64,000 nucleotides of DNA from Mycoplasma procyoni (GTDB taxonomy: Bacteria; Bacillota_I; Bacilli_A; Mycoplasmatales; Metamycoplasmataceae): NCBI RefSeq assembly GCF_017052595.1, contig NZ_JAFIDB010000006.1:23938-87937 (forward strand). The letters are read 5' to 3'. Positions 1 to 9,801 of the stretch are shown here, piece after piece. The stretch's first letter is position 1. The number at the start of each line of letters is the position of its first letter. The notes beneath the pieces were generated by a model. The model was not told the DNA's origin, ran no database searches, and saw only the letters and a program-made list of their open reading frames with translations. The translations under genes were made by a program, and so were the position numbers.

Positions 1-2336
1 CAATCAACTGTTTGACCTGGAGGTGTATGTTGGAATCCGATGTTTGATAAAGAAATAAACAGAGATGTCATTAAAGGAATGATAATGATAAAAGCAATTA
101 AGAATCACCCTGGAATAGAGATTAATCAAGGGAAACCTTGGTTGCTTAATCAGTTTTTAGTCTGTGTTCAGTTTTGAGGTCTCATTCCTTCTTCAAGGAA
201 TTTCCCTCTTCTGTAAGCTGAAATTGCACTGGCTATTATAAATCCTGCTGAAATTGCAAGAAGTACAATCGATGCAGCTCCACCGAACATTCAGAATCTT
301 GCATCAGGAAGAATTCCTAATGAAGAGTCGTGTTGTGATGCCCCAAGATCAACAAGACCTTGAATCCCTCCCATTTTAGTTCACACTAGACCGAATGAGA
401 AAGGAATGAAAAGGAAGTAAATTAGTGCTGAAAATGCTAATAAAATAGCTCCTTTTTTATATTCTTTAAACAAGAATATTTGAGCAAGTCCTGGGAAAAG
501 AAGGTTTAGTAAAAACCCTTTTCATCTTGCAAGTTTTTTGTTTTCTGTTGGAACTTGCTTAATCGCTTCAACTACTTTAGATTCATAAATTTTCTTTGTA
601 ATTTTAACTTTAGCATTTGTTCTTGAAAATTGTGTTTTAACTAAAATTTTGTTTTTTAGTTTGTCATCATGAAGTTTGAATTCATTGATTTTTTCTTTAT
701 AAATGATTTTTGCTTCTCTGATTTTAAACTCATAAGCTTTTTTGGTAATTTCTTTTGCTTTAAGCTTTTGAGCAAGAGCAGCTTTTTTGTCTTCTAACTC
801 TTTTTTGAGAAGTTCTCTTTTTTGAGCAGATGCTTGTTCTTTTTTAGGATCTGCGTGGTGTTTAAGGAAGTTAAGCTCTAATTTTGATTTTTTGATTTCT
901 CTTTTTGAAGCATTAAAGATTTTGTTTGTGTCATTAATGTACTCTTCAAGAGCATCTGCTTTTTTAGCTAAGAATTCACTGTCATAGCTGTATTCTTTTT
1001 TAGCTGCTGAAAGTTTTCTGTAGTAGTTAACTTTTGCATAATCTACAGCGTTTTTTCTGTATTTTAGTTGAAGCAATAAAGGTAAATTAGCGTTTTTGTG
1101 GATTGCTAATTTTTCTTTTTGCTCTGGTTTTAGGTTTTTAGCAGCTGCTTCATATTTTTGAGCAACAAGTGAGAAGTGTTTGTATTCTTCTTTGATTTGT
1201 TGGTCGTTTTTTGCGCCGTTTTGGTATTTATCAATTAAAAGATTTTTGATAGCAAAATAAATTCTTTGGATGTGTTTTTCTGATAATCCTAAGAAGTTTA
1301 CAGTTGCTAATAACTTTGTGTATTGTGTGTGTAATTTAAAAAGTTTTTTGGCAAGAATTTTTTCTTGTTTATATGCTTTTTTAATTGATTTTTCAATTGC
1401 TTTATTTTGTTTGTTATAGTCTTTTAGTGCTTCTTGTTTATTTTTAGCAGCTGAAACTAAATCGGCTTTCTTTTCAACAATTTTAGCTTTTCTTTCTTTT
1501 AGTTCTGCTTTAAGAAGATCTAAATTTTGAGCATATTCTTTATTATAAGAATATTCAGCATCTAAAATTCTTTGAGCATAATCTTTTTTAAGCTGTTTTT
1601 TGCTTTGTTTGTAAGCAATTTTTGATTCTTTTTTGGTCAAAGCAAATTTTTCTTTGCTCTTTTCTCTTTGAATTAATAATCTGTTTTTCTTGTCAACTAA
1701 AGATCTAAATAGTTCTTTAACTAAAGAAATGTTTTCTTGTGAATTAAGAACTTCTTTTTCTTGAGCAACAAGTTTTGAAGAGAACCCGTCTGAAGTTAAG
1801 TTCTCTAAGTTTAGTTCTTCACTTTTAAATTGTTTGTTGTATTTATAAATAATTGTAAGTAGAGATTTTTTGAATAATTCTATTTTTTCTTCAGCTTTTG
1901 CTTTGTCAATAATAGAAGTCATGTTTGCTTCTTTTACTTCTACATCATCAGCTGTTGTTTGAATCATTTTGTAGTAATTAGCTACATAAATTGCACTCTC
2001 TTTTAATTTTTTATCAATCTTTTTGATTTCAAAAATAATTAAATTAGAAAGACTTTGTGCAATTTTTAGTTGTTTAATTGTTTCTTTAATAACAAGAGTC
2101 TCGTTAGTGTGTGAAATCTTTAGAGTTTTGAGTGCTCTTTTTTGTTCATCTTGCAGCTTTGTTTTAGCTCTTAAGAAAAGGTCTTTATCAACCTTTTTCT
2201 TAAGATCAAGATCACGTTTTTTACGATCAAAAACATTTTGTGCTTGATCAACAAAGTTTTTGTATGAGATTTTTGAATCGTTGACTTTTTTTTCAAAAGA
2301 CTCGCCATATCAGTTTCACATCTTGATCTTATCCAC
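1..2336 (-). CDS. Sugar ABC transporter permease (MalF-like) with a giant N-terminal coiled coil; 3' partial
   Basis: Runs off the left edge. The start is a GTG at 2336 behind AGGAGG (8-nt spacing); it overlaps the upstream stop by 8 nt, so translation is probably coupled. Residues ~1-605 are Lys/Glu/Ala-rich with heptad-like runs, predicted as one long cytoplasmic coiled coil. Only after that do membrane segments begin (around the LLNLLFPGLAQIFLF stretch, then AILLAFSALIYFLFIPF, then two more). This order fits a MalF/UgpA-type permease whose N-terminus is cytoplasmic; ordinary MalF proteins have no such extension. It sits directly downstream of a MalE-like lipoprotein and should translocate that ligand. 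The sugar is unknown. The permease signature (EAA loop) lies outside the window, so the family call rests on context and topology. Confidence 0.75.
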
Positions 2337-2832
2337 GTCTTGACCCTCCTTTGTGTATTTTAATTTTTTCTAAGTAATCCATGTGTCTTTTTTGTTTAAT
2401 TTTATATATAAAGTATATATTAACTAATAGCACTAAACTAAAAGTTATTACCCAAAGAACTACAAGGGTAGTTCTTATTCCGTTTTCGTTTATTTTTCCG
2501 CTGATGAAAAAGGGAGAAATTAGTATTGCTAAAAAGAAGATTCCTCAAATGATAGGGAATAGATAACCTATTCCGTTTCTTTTTGAAAGTACTAGATTAA
2601 CAATATATCCTATTAGAATTAACGAGTTGGTTATATAACCCACATATTTTGAAGCAATGAAGAAATTAATCTGCTGTTCTTTTTCTGTTTCTTGTAAGTG
2701 ATCAAATTCATTAGTTCCTATAAAAATACCTTCTAGGAATCATAATAAAAAGATAATACAAGAAATAGAAAGAAGAACTATTATTGTATAAAAAGTTCTT
2801 CTTTCTATTTGGTATCTTGATTTGTAATGCAT
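2329..2832 (-). CDS. Small multi-pass membrane protein of the sugar ABC operon, 167 aa
   Basis: ATG at 2832, 7 nt after the stop of the solute-binding lipoprotein; no clear Shine-Dalgarno, so it is probably coupled. Its end overlaps the permease start by 8 nt. About four hydrophobic segments are visible (for example TIIVLLSISCIIFLLWFLEG and VVLWVITFSLVLLVNIYFI), with a basic C-terminal tail. I do not recognise the family. Its place between the binding protein and the permease suggests an accessory subunit. It is about the same size as the 131-aa membrane gene at the head of the operon, but I see no clear sequence similarity to it. Confidence 0.75.
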
Positions 2833-2839
2833 TTAATTA

Positions 2840-5179
2840 TTATTTACGTTTAATGTAATCTGGAGCACTTGAGCTATTTAGAGTGTTAACAGTGTGTTGT
2901 AGTCTTGCTTGAATTTGTTTTTCCATTTCTGCTTTGAAAGTTTCTAATGAACTTACAGCATTAATGAATGCGGCTTCACTGTATTTTGCTTGGTTTCCAA
3001 ATGTTAAGTCATTTCATTCTGGTCAGAATGATGTAAATTGTGGGTTGTTTCTGTCTAATCTGTTTGCTTGTGTTTCAAGAACGTTTCTTCCACCATCTGC
3101 TAGAGATTTTGTTGAAGTTAGAACATCAAGAATAATTTCTGAAGCGTTTCCTTTTCTGTATTCTTCAACTTTAGCTTTAATGTCGCTTACACTGTATGTT
3201 GAAGCTTTGCCATCTTTTTTGTTGAATTTAGCTGCTTCTAATACTTTGTTGTATTTGTCTTTAAATCTTATTCAAACAGCTTCATTTGCATAGTTGTCTA
3301 CATATAAATCAACAGCTTCTTTAATTTTTGCATCTTCTACTTTGTTTTTTGAGTATGTTTCAGAGAATGATTTTGCTTTAGCTAGAGCTTCTGCTTTTTT
3401 AGCTGCAACTTTTTCTGGAGTTGATAATTCAGCATATAGAGCGTTTCTTTCCCCTTCATCATCACCATTTACTCCGAAGACTAATTTTTCAATTTTTCTT
3501 ACGTGTGCTGTTTTCTTATCTTTATCTTGAATTAAGTCTGCTGGTCATTCAACACCTGCTTTAATTAAATCAGAACCTACTTGTCATTCAGCGTTGTCAC
3601 CTTTTAGAGTTGTTAGATCTGTTAATCCTAAGAATGTTGCAACTGCATTTCTTAATCCTGTTGTTTTAGCTAATTTTGTTTGTAATTCTGTTTTAAGTTC
3701 TTCTGTAATTCCAAAGAATTCTGTTGCTTCTGGTAATTTGTGTTCTTTTTTGTTATCTTCTGCTAATGGATCTTTTTGACCATTTTGCATTATGCTTCAG
3801 CTATCTCCCATAAAGCTTTTGTTTAGAGCTGTATTTGTTTTGCTTAATAACTCTTCGTAAGCTTTAACAGTTTCATCTATGTTTTCGTATCCAAGTTCTT
3901 TTGCTACTTTTGTAAATGCATCGTTAGCTGATTTGTTAGCTTCTTGTTGTTTATCTTTTACTTTAGTTTGCATATCTTGGAAGAATGAAACTTTAGAATC
4001 TTGTGTAAAGTATCCATAGTATGCTTCTACAGAGAAAATTGCTTTTAAAACAGCTTCAATAGCTTTAAGTCTGTCTTCACTAACCCCTCTGTTTCTTGCG
4101 TTAATTGCTCATGATCATGTTCCAGGAGCTTGTTTGAATTGGTATTTTTTATCTCCTTCTTCATCGTGAACTTTAGGGAAGTTTAAGAATGTAGGAATTC
4201 CTTGTTTAATTGAGTTTTGGATGTCTCATGTTCCAACCATTCCATATTTTAGTTTTTTCTCTGATAATAGTTGTGTTACTTTATTTTGAACAGCATTCAT
4301 ATCACTTGAAAGTAGAGTTCTTAAATCATCTTGTTTAATTCCGTTTGTGTGTCATCCTGTTTTAGCAAATTCTGTAGCATCCATATCATATGCTGCTTGT
4401 CAAACTGGGTACATTAATTCTGCAGCAAATCCTAAAGCTTTCTTAAAGTTTGCATAGTTTGGATCTGATGATAAGAATCCTGATGATCATGTATTTGTGT
4501 CTTTATTTCTGTAAAGTAATTTACCCATTTCCTCTTCATTTAATGCTGAAGCTAGAACTCCGTTTCCGTATCATGCATCTTGAATTCTGAAGAATGCTTT
4601 ACCTTCTTTTACAAGTTCGATCATTGAATCTGATTCTGCTTTTGCAAGTTCAGCTTTAACTTCATCTAAACTTTGTGAAGACATCATAACGATACCTTCT
4701 TTGTTGTGCATGAATGTATAGAAGTTGTTTACTTCTCCTTTTCCTGCAAACTTGAAGCTACCAAATGTTTCAACTTGTTTTTTCTCAGCATCAGAAGCAT
4801 TTAGCATTGTTAATAACTCATCTTTTAGTCCTTCTGGGTAAGGCATAATTGTGTTGTTTGCTAGTAGGTTGTTAATTCTATCTGCTGGTGAATAAAGTAA
4901 ATCAGCTGCATTTCTATCTGTAAAACCTGTTGTTGTAGCAAAGTCGATTGAGTCAAAAACTCCTTTTTCTACAGTTCTTAATTTGAATCCTTTTTTAGCA
5001 TATTCTGTTTTACTAAAAGCTTCTTCAACTTTATTAAAGAATTCTTTTTGAATTCCTTCGATTGAAAGAACGATTTCTTTGCTGTTTTTAAATTCATTTT
5101 CTTGTTTAGCACAAGAAATAAATCCTAACATTGGTGTTGCAAGAACTGAAAGTCCTGCTAGTTTTTTTCAGTGTTTCAT
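2840..5179 (-). CDS. MalE-like extracellular solute-binding lipoprotein, 779 aa
   Basis: The signal peptide starts MKHWKKLAG and ends in lipobox FISC with Cys23, so the mature protein is lipid-anchored outside. Several segments resemble family-1 sugar-binding proteins: DLLYSPADRINNLLANN near residue 80, KYGMVGTWDIQN mid-protein, and WSWAINARNRGVSEDRLKA followed by an aromatic-rich stretch. At 779 aa it is nearly twice a normal MalE; the C-terminal ~350 residues are charged and helical. SD AGGAG precedes the ATG. Upstream is a four-TM protein, downstream a small membrane protein and the permease. Predicted role: capture of a sugar or oligosaccharide for import. The ligand cannot be read from the sequence. 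Confidence 0.8.
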
Positions 5180-5186
5180 TTTTCTC

Positions 5187-5582
5187 CTATTCGAAAACTA
5201 TTTCGTTATATTTCAAACATGTTAATGAAACAATTAAATTAAGAAACGAAAGAACGACTGTTGTTAATAGAAAGATTTCTAAATAAACAAGAATTATCCC
5301 CTCTTCAGTCTTGGGTAAAATTCTAACAAGTCTTATTGTATAAATAATATTTACTAATAAAACGAATACAAACATAGAAATAACTATTCTGAATTCGGTT
5401 GTATTCAATAAAGAAAAGAACTTATCACTAAAGGTCTTCTCTTGATTAAATACAAACAAGAGAATAAACATCACTAGTGCTATTGTATAAAATATAGAAC
5501 TAAAAAATGCGTATAAATGTTCTTCTATTTTTGGTAAATATTTACGCTCTAACGGAGGTTTTCCTAATAATAATTTTTTCAT
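5187..5582 (-). CDS. Four-TM membrane protein, first gene of the sugar ABC operon, 131 aa
   Basis: ATG at 5582, with the stop inside the SD region of the MalE-like lipoprotein gene (8-nt gap). Four hydrophobic segments: IFYTIALVMFILLFVF, IVISMFVFVLLVNIIY, a third around ILVYLEIFLLTTVVL, and a final FLNLIVSLTCL. A basic N-terminus (MKKLLLGK) suggests an inside orientation. A TATAAT lies ~55 nt upstream on this strand (near 5640), so this is probably the first gene of the transcript. Family unknown; likely a transporter accessory or organiser. Confidence 0.75.
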   Translation of the reverse strand: MKKLLLGKPPLERKYLPKIEEHLYAFFSSIFYTIALVMFILLFVFNQEKTFSDKFFSLLNTTEFRIVISMFVFVLLVNIIYTIRLVRILPKTEEGIILVYLEIFLLTTVVLSFLNLIVSLTCLKYNEIVFE

Positions 5583-5948
5583 TTTTAATTTAATTGTTTT
5601 TTTATATAAATTTAAAAGTGATTACTCACATTAATATTATAATTTATAAATTTCGACTAAAATGCCACATTTTTGATATATGAACAATTATTAATGTGAA
5701 AAACTCCCTAAATGTAGGGTTTTTAGTGTACAAAACAGACCAAAAAAATTTGCACTTTTTTTCATCTTTTTTTGCACTTTTTTAAAAGTTTTAGAATAAA
5801 AAGTGGTATTTTTGTTCTTATTAAGGTTATATCAATAGTATTACAAGAATATTTTGCAATTATTTTATTATTACTATTTTTTAAAAATTTATCGCTCCAA
5901 AAGGTATATAATTTAAATAATATATTATTCATTATTTAAGGAGCAAAA
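5583..5948. other. 366-bp divergent intergenic region with an orphan terminator-like hairpin
   Basis: Separates the minus-strand sugar operon from the plus-strand DHH genes. It holds a TATAAT for the minus operon near 5640 and a TATAAT for the plus operon at 5907-5912. Between the two promoters, outside both transcripts, is a hairpin (5699-5727) with stem CCCTA/TAGGG, loop AATG and A/T tracts on both sides, as in a bidirectional terminator. Two direct copies of a TTTGCACTTTTTT-like motif lie at ~5748-5785. No ORF of substance is visible. Confidence 0.6.
5907..5912 (+). promoter_or_regulatory. -10 box of the DHH/dam operon
   Basis: Perfect TATAAT 36 nt before the first ATG. The start codon has a good SD (AAGGAG, spacing 5). 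No convincing -35 box, as is common in mollicutes. Confidence 0.6.
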
Positions 5949-6923
5949 ATGAAAAAAGGTACACACAAAATAATACTAAGCGCAATTGAAAAATATGATA
6001 ACATCTTTATTTTTCACCACATTAGACCAGATGGAGACTGTTTAGGTTCTCAATTTGGATTAGGATACTTAATTAAAGAAAACTTTCCAGACAAAAAAGT
6101 TTTCTTTATTGGAGACTCAACAGGAATTCTTTCTTTCTTAGAATTTAAACACTACGACATAGACAGACTAAGGGATTCTGATTTTGAAAACTCATTAGGA
6201 ATCGTTGTAGATGCTTCAAGTTCAGATAGACTGCAAAACGCAGAATTAATTCTTTCTGGAAAAATTACAGCTATGGCAAGAATTGATCACCACCCAAATG
6301 ATGCAGATATTAAATACAAATACAACTGAATCGATTCATCATTTGCAGCTGCAGCTGAAATGGTTGGTTATTTAGCTTGAAAATCAAAAATGGACTTTTC
6401 ACCAAGAACAGCTGAATACATTTATACAGGAATCTACACAGATTCAGGAAGATTCTTCTATTCAAACACTTCAAAAAGAACTTTTGAAGTTGTAGCACAC
6501 TTAATTAAAAAAGGACTATACATCCACAGAATTCACGAAGCACTTGCTGGTAGAACTATGAAAGAAATTAAATTCCAAGGAGAAGTTCTTTCAAAATTCG
6601 AAGCAAAAGACAAAGTGATTTGATTCCATGTTACAAAAGAAGTTCAAGACAGACTTGAATTAAGTTACGAAGATGCTTCACAAGTTAATGTTCTTTCAAA
6701 CATTGAAGACAATAGAATTTGAATCTTCTTTATTGACCAAGGAGATGAAATTAGAGTAAGACTTAGATCAAATGGACCTAAAGTTAATACAATTGCAAGA
6801 CAATATTCAGGTGGTGGACACGATAATGCTTCAGGAGCTATTATTAAAGACAAAGCTCAAATTTCAGAAATTGTAGAAAAAGCTATTGAATTAGTTAAGG
6901 AATATGAAAATGGAAATCGGTAA
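5949..6923 (+). CDS. DHH/DHHA1 phosphoesterase, NrnA/MgpA type (copy 1), 324 aa
   Basis: Bifunctional nanoRNase / pAp-phosphatase family: degrades 2-5-nt RNA remnants or cyclic-dinucleotide products and may dephosphorylate pAp; cytosolic, Mn-dependent. Motifs in order: HHIRPDGDCLGSQ near the N-terminus, VVDASSSDR, the DHH motif IDHHPND near residue 112, GIYTDSGRF, and the DHHA1 glycine signature SGGGHDNASGA near the C-terminus. All metal ligands look intact. Three internal TGA codons are read as Trp. Length is normal for NrnA. The second copy starts inside its last codons, so the two are translationally coupled. Confidence 0.9.
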
Positions 6924-7881
6924 TATTGAATCTATAGTAAAAGAAATTAAAAATCACGATCAAATCGTTATTTTTCACCACATTAGACCAGATGGAGACT
7001 GTTTAGGTTCTCAATTCGGACTAAAAACTCTAATCGAAGAAAACTTTCCAAACAAAACAGTTAAAGCCGTTGGAGACTCAAAAGGAATTCTAAAATTTCT
7101 GGATTTTGATTTTCAAAATGACTTAAGTGATGATTTTCTTAAAAACTCACTTGCCATCATTGTTGATGCAAACTTCAAAGAAAGAATTGAAAACAGAGAA
7201 CTATTAGACAAAAACATTTTTAAGTCAGTAATTAGAATTGATCACCACCCAAATGAAGATGATCTAAACGCAACTTGCAGATGAGTTGATTCTAGTTATA
7301 TAGCGGCTGCTGAAATGGTTGCAGACATTGCTGTAAGTTCAAATTGAAAAATATCTCCTAAAGCTGCAAAATACATTTATACAGGAATTTACACAGATTC
7401 TGGAAGATTTTTATACTCAAACACAACTCCGAGAACTCTTGAATTATCTGCTAAACTTTGATCAACAGGACTCGATGTTGATAATGTACACCAAAACCTA
7501 ACAAGAAACTCAGAAAAAGATATGAAGTTTCAATCATATGTAATTTCTAAAGTAAAAACATATGAAAACGTTATTTATTATTCTTTAGATCTTCAAGAAC
7601 AACAACAACTTCAAAAAGATTCTAACGCAGCTACAAGACCTAACATTTTAGCTAATATTGATGACTACAGAATTTGACTTTCATTCACTCAAGAAGAACC
7701 AAACAAATGAAGAGTTGAATTCCGTTCAAACGGTCCTATTGTTAGAAATGTAGCTCTAAAATGAAATGGTGGAGGACATGAAAGAGCTTCAGGTGCTATC
7801 ATTTTTGATCAAAAAGACATTGAAAATGTAGTTAAGGATTGTCAAGAAGAATACTTAAGATGACAGAAAGAAGGGAAATAG
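6910..7881 (+). CDS. DHH/DHHA1 phosphoesterase, NrnA/MgpA type (copy 2), 323 aa
   Basis: Tandem paralogue of the preceding gene, with the same motif series: HHIRPDGDCLGSQ, VDANFKER, IDHHPNED, GIYTDSGRF, NGGGHERASGA. ATG at 6910 is preferred because AGGA lies 8 nt upstream; ATG at 6904 (two residues longer) is only 2 nt from that SD. The first ~50 residues are almost identical to copy 1, including 12 shared residues around the first motif. The rest is more diverged, with an insertion around EQQQLQKDSNAAT. Many mycoplasmas have two such proteins at separate loci; here they are adjacent and overlapping. They may divide substrates (nanoRNA versus pAp or c-di-AMP products), which is inference. Confidence 0.9.
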
Positions 7882-7889
7882 ATAAATAA

Positions 7890-8717
7890 ATGAACAATAA
7901 GCTAACAATAAGTCCATTTGTAAAATGAGTAGGAGGAAAAACTCAATTACTTAAAGAAATTGAGAAAAGACTTCCTAAAAACTTTAATAATTACTTTGAA
8001 CCTTTTGCTGGTGGTGGAGCTGTACTTTTTGCTTTTCAGCCCCAAAAAGCCTTTATAAACGATATCAACCCTCATTTAGTTAATGTTTATAAAATAATCC
8101 AAACCCAACCGCAAGAACTAATAAAAACACTTAATGAATGAGACTCTATTGAAACAACTAAAGAAAAATATTTTGAAATGAGAAACAGATACAATCAAAA
8201 GATTCTAAATAACGAACTTGATTTAGAATCTGCTTGTCTGTTTATCTATTTAAACAAACGTTCTTTTAATGGTTTATATAGAGTAAATTCCAAAGGGTTG
8301 TTTAATGTACCTTTTAACAATAAAAACTTTGTTAAGTCTTTTTCAGAAGAAAATATTTTAAATATTAGTTCCTATATTAAAAATATTTCTATTCAAAATG
8401 ATGACTTTGAATCTTTTCTAAAAACTGCGTCAAAAGGGGATTTTGTGTTTTTAGACAGCCCTTATGCTCCCTTAAACAACTCCTCTTTTGAGTCTTATAC
8501 AAAAGATGGTTTTGGAAAAGAAGATCACATTAGATTAGCTAATTTATTTAAGGAATTACACAACAGAGGTTGTTATTTAATGCTCACAAATCACAACACA
8601 GACTTCATCAACGAACTTTATTCTGATTTCAAAAAAGAAGTTGTATCAGTAAAAAGATTAATCAATTCAGATGCTTCCAAAAGAACAGGAGAAGAGGTTC
8701 TGATAACAAACTATTAG
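7890..8717 (+). CDS. dam: DNA adenine-N6 methyltransferase, D12/Dam class, 275 aa
   Basis: Transfers methyl from SAM to adenine N6, probably in GATC by analogy to M.DpnII-type enzymes (target inferred). Motif X region FVKWVGGKTQLL at the N-terminus, SAM-binding motif I FEPFAGGGAVLF, NDIN following, and catalytic motif IV as LDSPYAPLN, where the canonical form is DPPY. The YTKDGF and LRL-like blocks after motif IV match the DpnIIA/DpnM subgroup. ATG at 7890 follows the previous stop by 8 nt, with no strong SD. No restriction partner is adjacent; the nearest nuclease is the HNH gene at 13.3 kb. It may be an orphan regulatory or protective methylase. Confidence 0.88.
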
Positions 8718-8736
8718 CACACTAAATTTACAAACA

Positions 8737-8764
8737 AAAAATCCCAATAAAGGGATTTTTCTTT
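8737..8764 (+). terminator. Bidirectional rho-independent terminator
   Basis: Stem AAAAATCCC (8737-8745), loop AATAAA, stem GGGATTTTT (8752-8760), then a T-rich tail. It lies between the convergent dam gene and the lipoprotein gene and can serve both. Confidence 0.85.
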
Positions 8765-9598
8765 TTATTTGCGTGGAACTATATGAAATTCAACATCAAA
8801 TTTTGTATCTGCCAGAGCATTATCTACTACTGTCTTTTTATTCAACACCAAGTCTGCAACATTGACCATTTCTGTATTAGGAATAGTTATGTTTTGATCA
8901 CTTCTTTTGATTGTATATAGAATAAAATATTTTGAAAAGAAGGCATTTCATTCATCTGCTTCTTGCTGATTTGGAGTTGTATTTTTATCTTCGTGTCATC
9001 CTACTTGATCTGGTGTTTTTTCAGCTTTAAACATTATTTCTTTAGTTCAATAATCAATATCTCCTTTTTTAAGGGTTGTTTCAATTGTTGTATTTTCTCT
9101 TTTTATTTCTTCTTTTGAAAAATTAGATCAATCAAATTTTTCTCTTATAAAACTTTTGTTATTTTCTCACAATCCCCTATAAAAATATCTTAATTGATGT
9201 CAATTAACTACAGGAACAAATGTTGTTTGTGTGTCATTTTTCAATAACTGAAACACATTTTCTTTTTGATATTTTAATTCTCTGGCTTCGTTGTTTTCAA
9301 ATGTATCATAAAAAACACTATTATTATCAACATCGTTTTTAAAATCAACTTTTCACTTTATATAACTAAATTTAGTTAGATCTTTATGATTAAAATTAAC
9401 TTCTTTTCAGTCTTTTTCTAAATTATCAAAAGACATTTTTGCGTTTAAATAATGCGTTTGTTCAACAGGAGTTGAAGGAGAAGTTGTTATTTTACCTGTT
9501 TGTTGTTGAGCAGAACAAGAACTAAAAATAACAGGAACAGATGAAATAACTGCGGCCGTAATAATTCCAAAAGATTTTATATATCTTGCTTTTTTCAT
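8765..9598 (-). CDS. Surface lipoprotein of unknown function, 277 aa
   Basis: Signal peptide MKKARYIKSFG... ends at lipobox FSSC, Cys28. The mature part is hydrophilic and Trp-rich through TGA codons, with no motif I recognise. A short Thr/Ser/Pro linker follows the Cys. The gene is preceded by a 170-nt structured leader with its own 26-codon ORF (separate entries), almost the same as the leader of the subtilase gene at 35.7 kb. Single-gene transcript ending at the hairpin next to dam. Confidence 0.8.
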
Positions 9599-9608
9599 AT
9601 TTCCTTTC

Positions 9609-9778
9609 TAGATAGCAAAAACACCTTCTTTCAAAGAAAAAAGGTGTTTAGATTATCGATTCTAATATTACATTTTCTCTAAGAAATTTTATGACAAATA
9701 AAAACATTTTTAGAAATGATACGTTTATTCATTTTGATAATGTTTTTATTTTCGTTCATAAAACTCCTTTGCTATCTA
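9609..9778 (-). promoter_or_regulatory. Structured attenuator-like leader, copy 1 (upstream of lipoprotein)
   Basis: TATAAT at 9788-9783 puts the RNA 5' end near 9776-9778. The first bases, TAGATAGCAAA (9778-9768), are perfectly complementary to TTTGCTATCTA (9619-9609), which starts in the U-tract of a hairpin. The hairpin has arms AACACCTT/AAGGTGTT (about 9619-9649). Between them lie a SD (AAAGGAG) and a 26-codon ORF. The SD for the lipoprotein follows immediately. Architecture and much of the sequence are shared with the element at 35.5 kb. Confidence 0.7.
9679..9759 (-). CDS. Leader peptide, 26 aa (MNKRII...NVF..H type)
   Basis: ATG at 9759 with SD AAAGGAG, TAG at 9681-9679. It contains KMNKRIIxKNVF and ends around CHKIS. 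The ORF at 35529-35609 has the same length and the same core (KMNKRII.KNVF..H), and the one at 38345 keeps MNKR and a terminal NV..LH. Conservation of the reading frame next to a conserved hairpin argues for a translated regulatory peptide. It is too short for domain assignment. Confidence 0.6.
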   Translation of the reverse strand: MNENKNIIKMNKRIISKNVFICHKIS

Positions 9779-9801
9779 TAATATTATATCATAAACCACT
9801 T

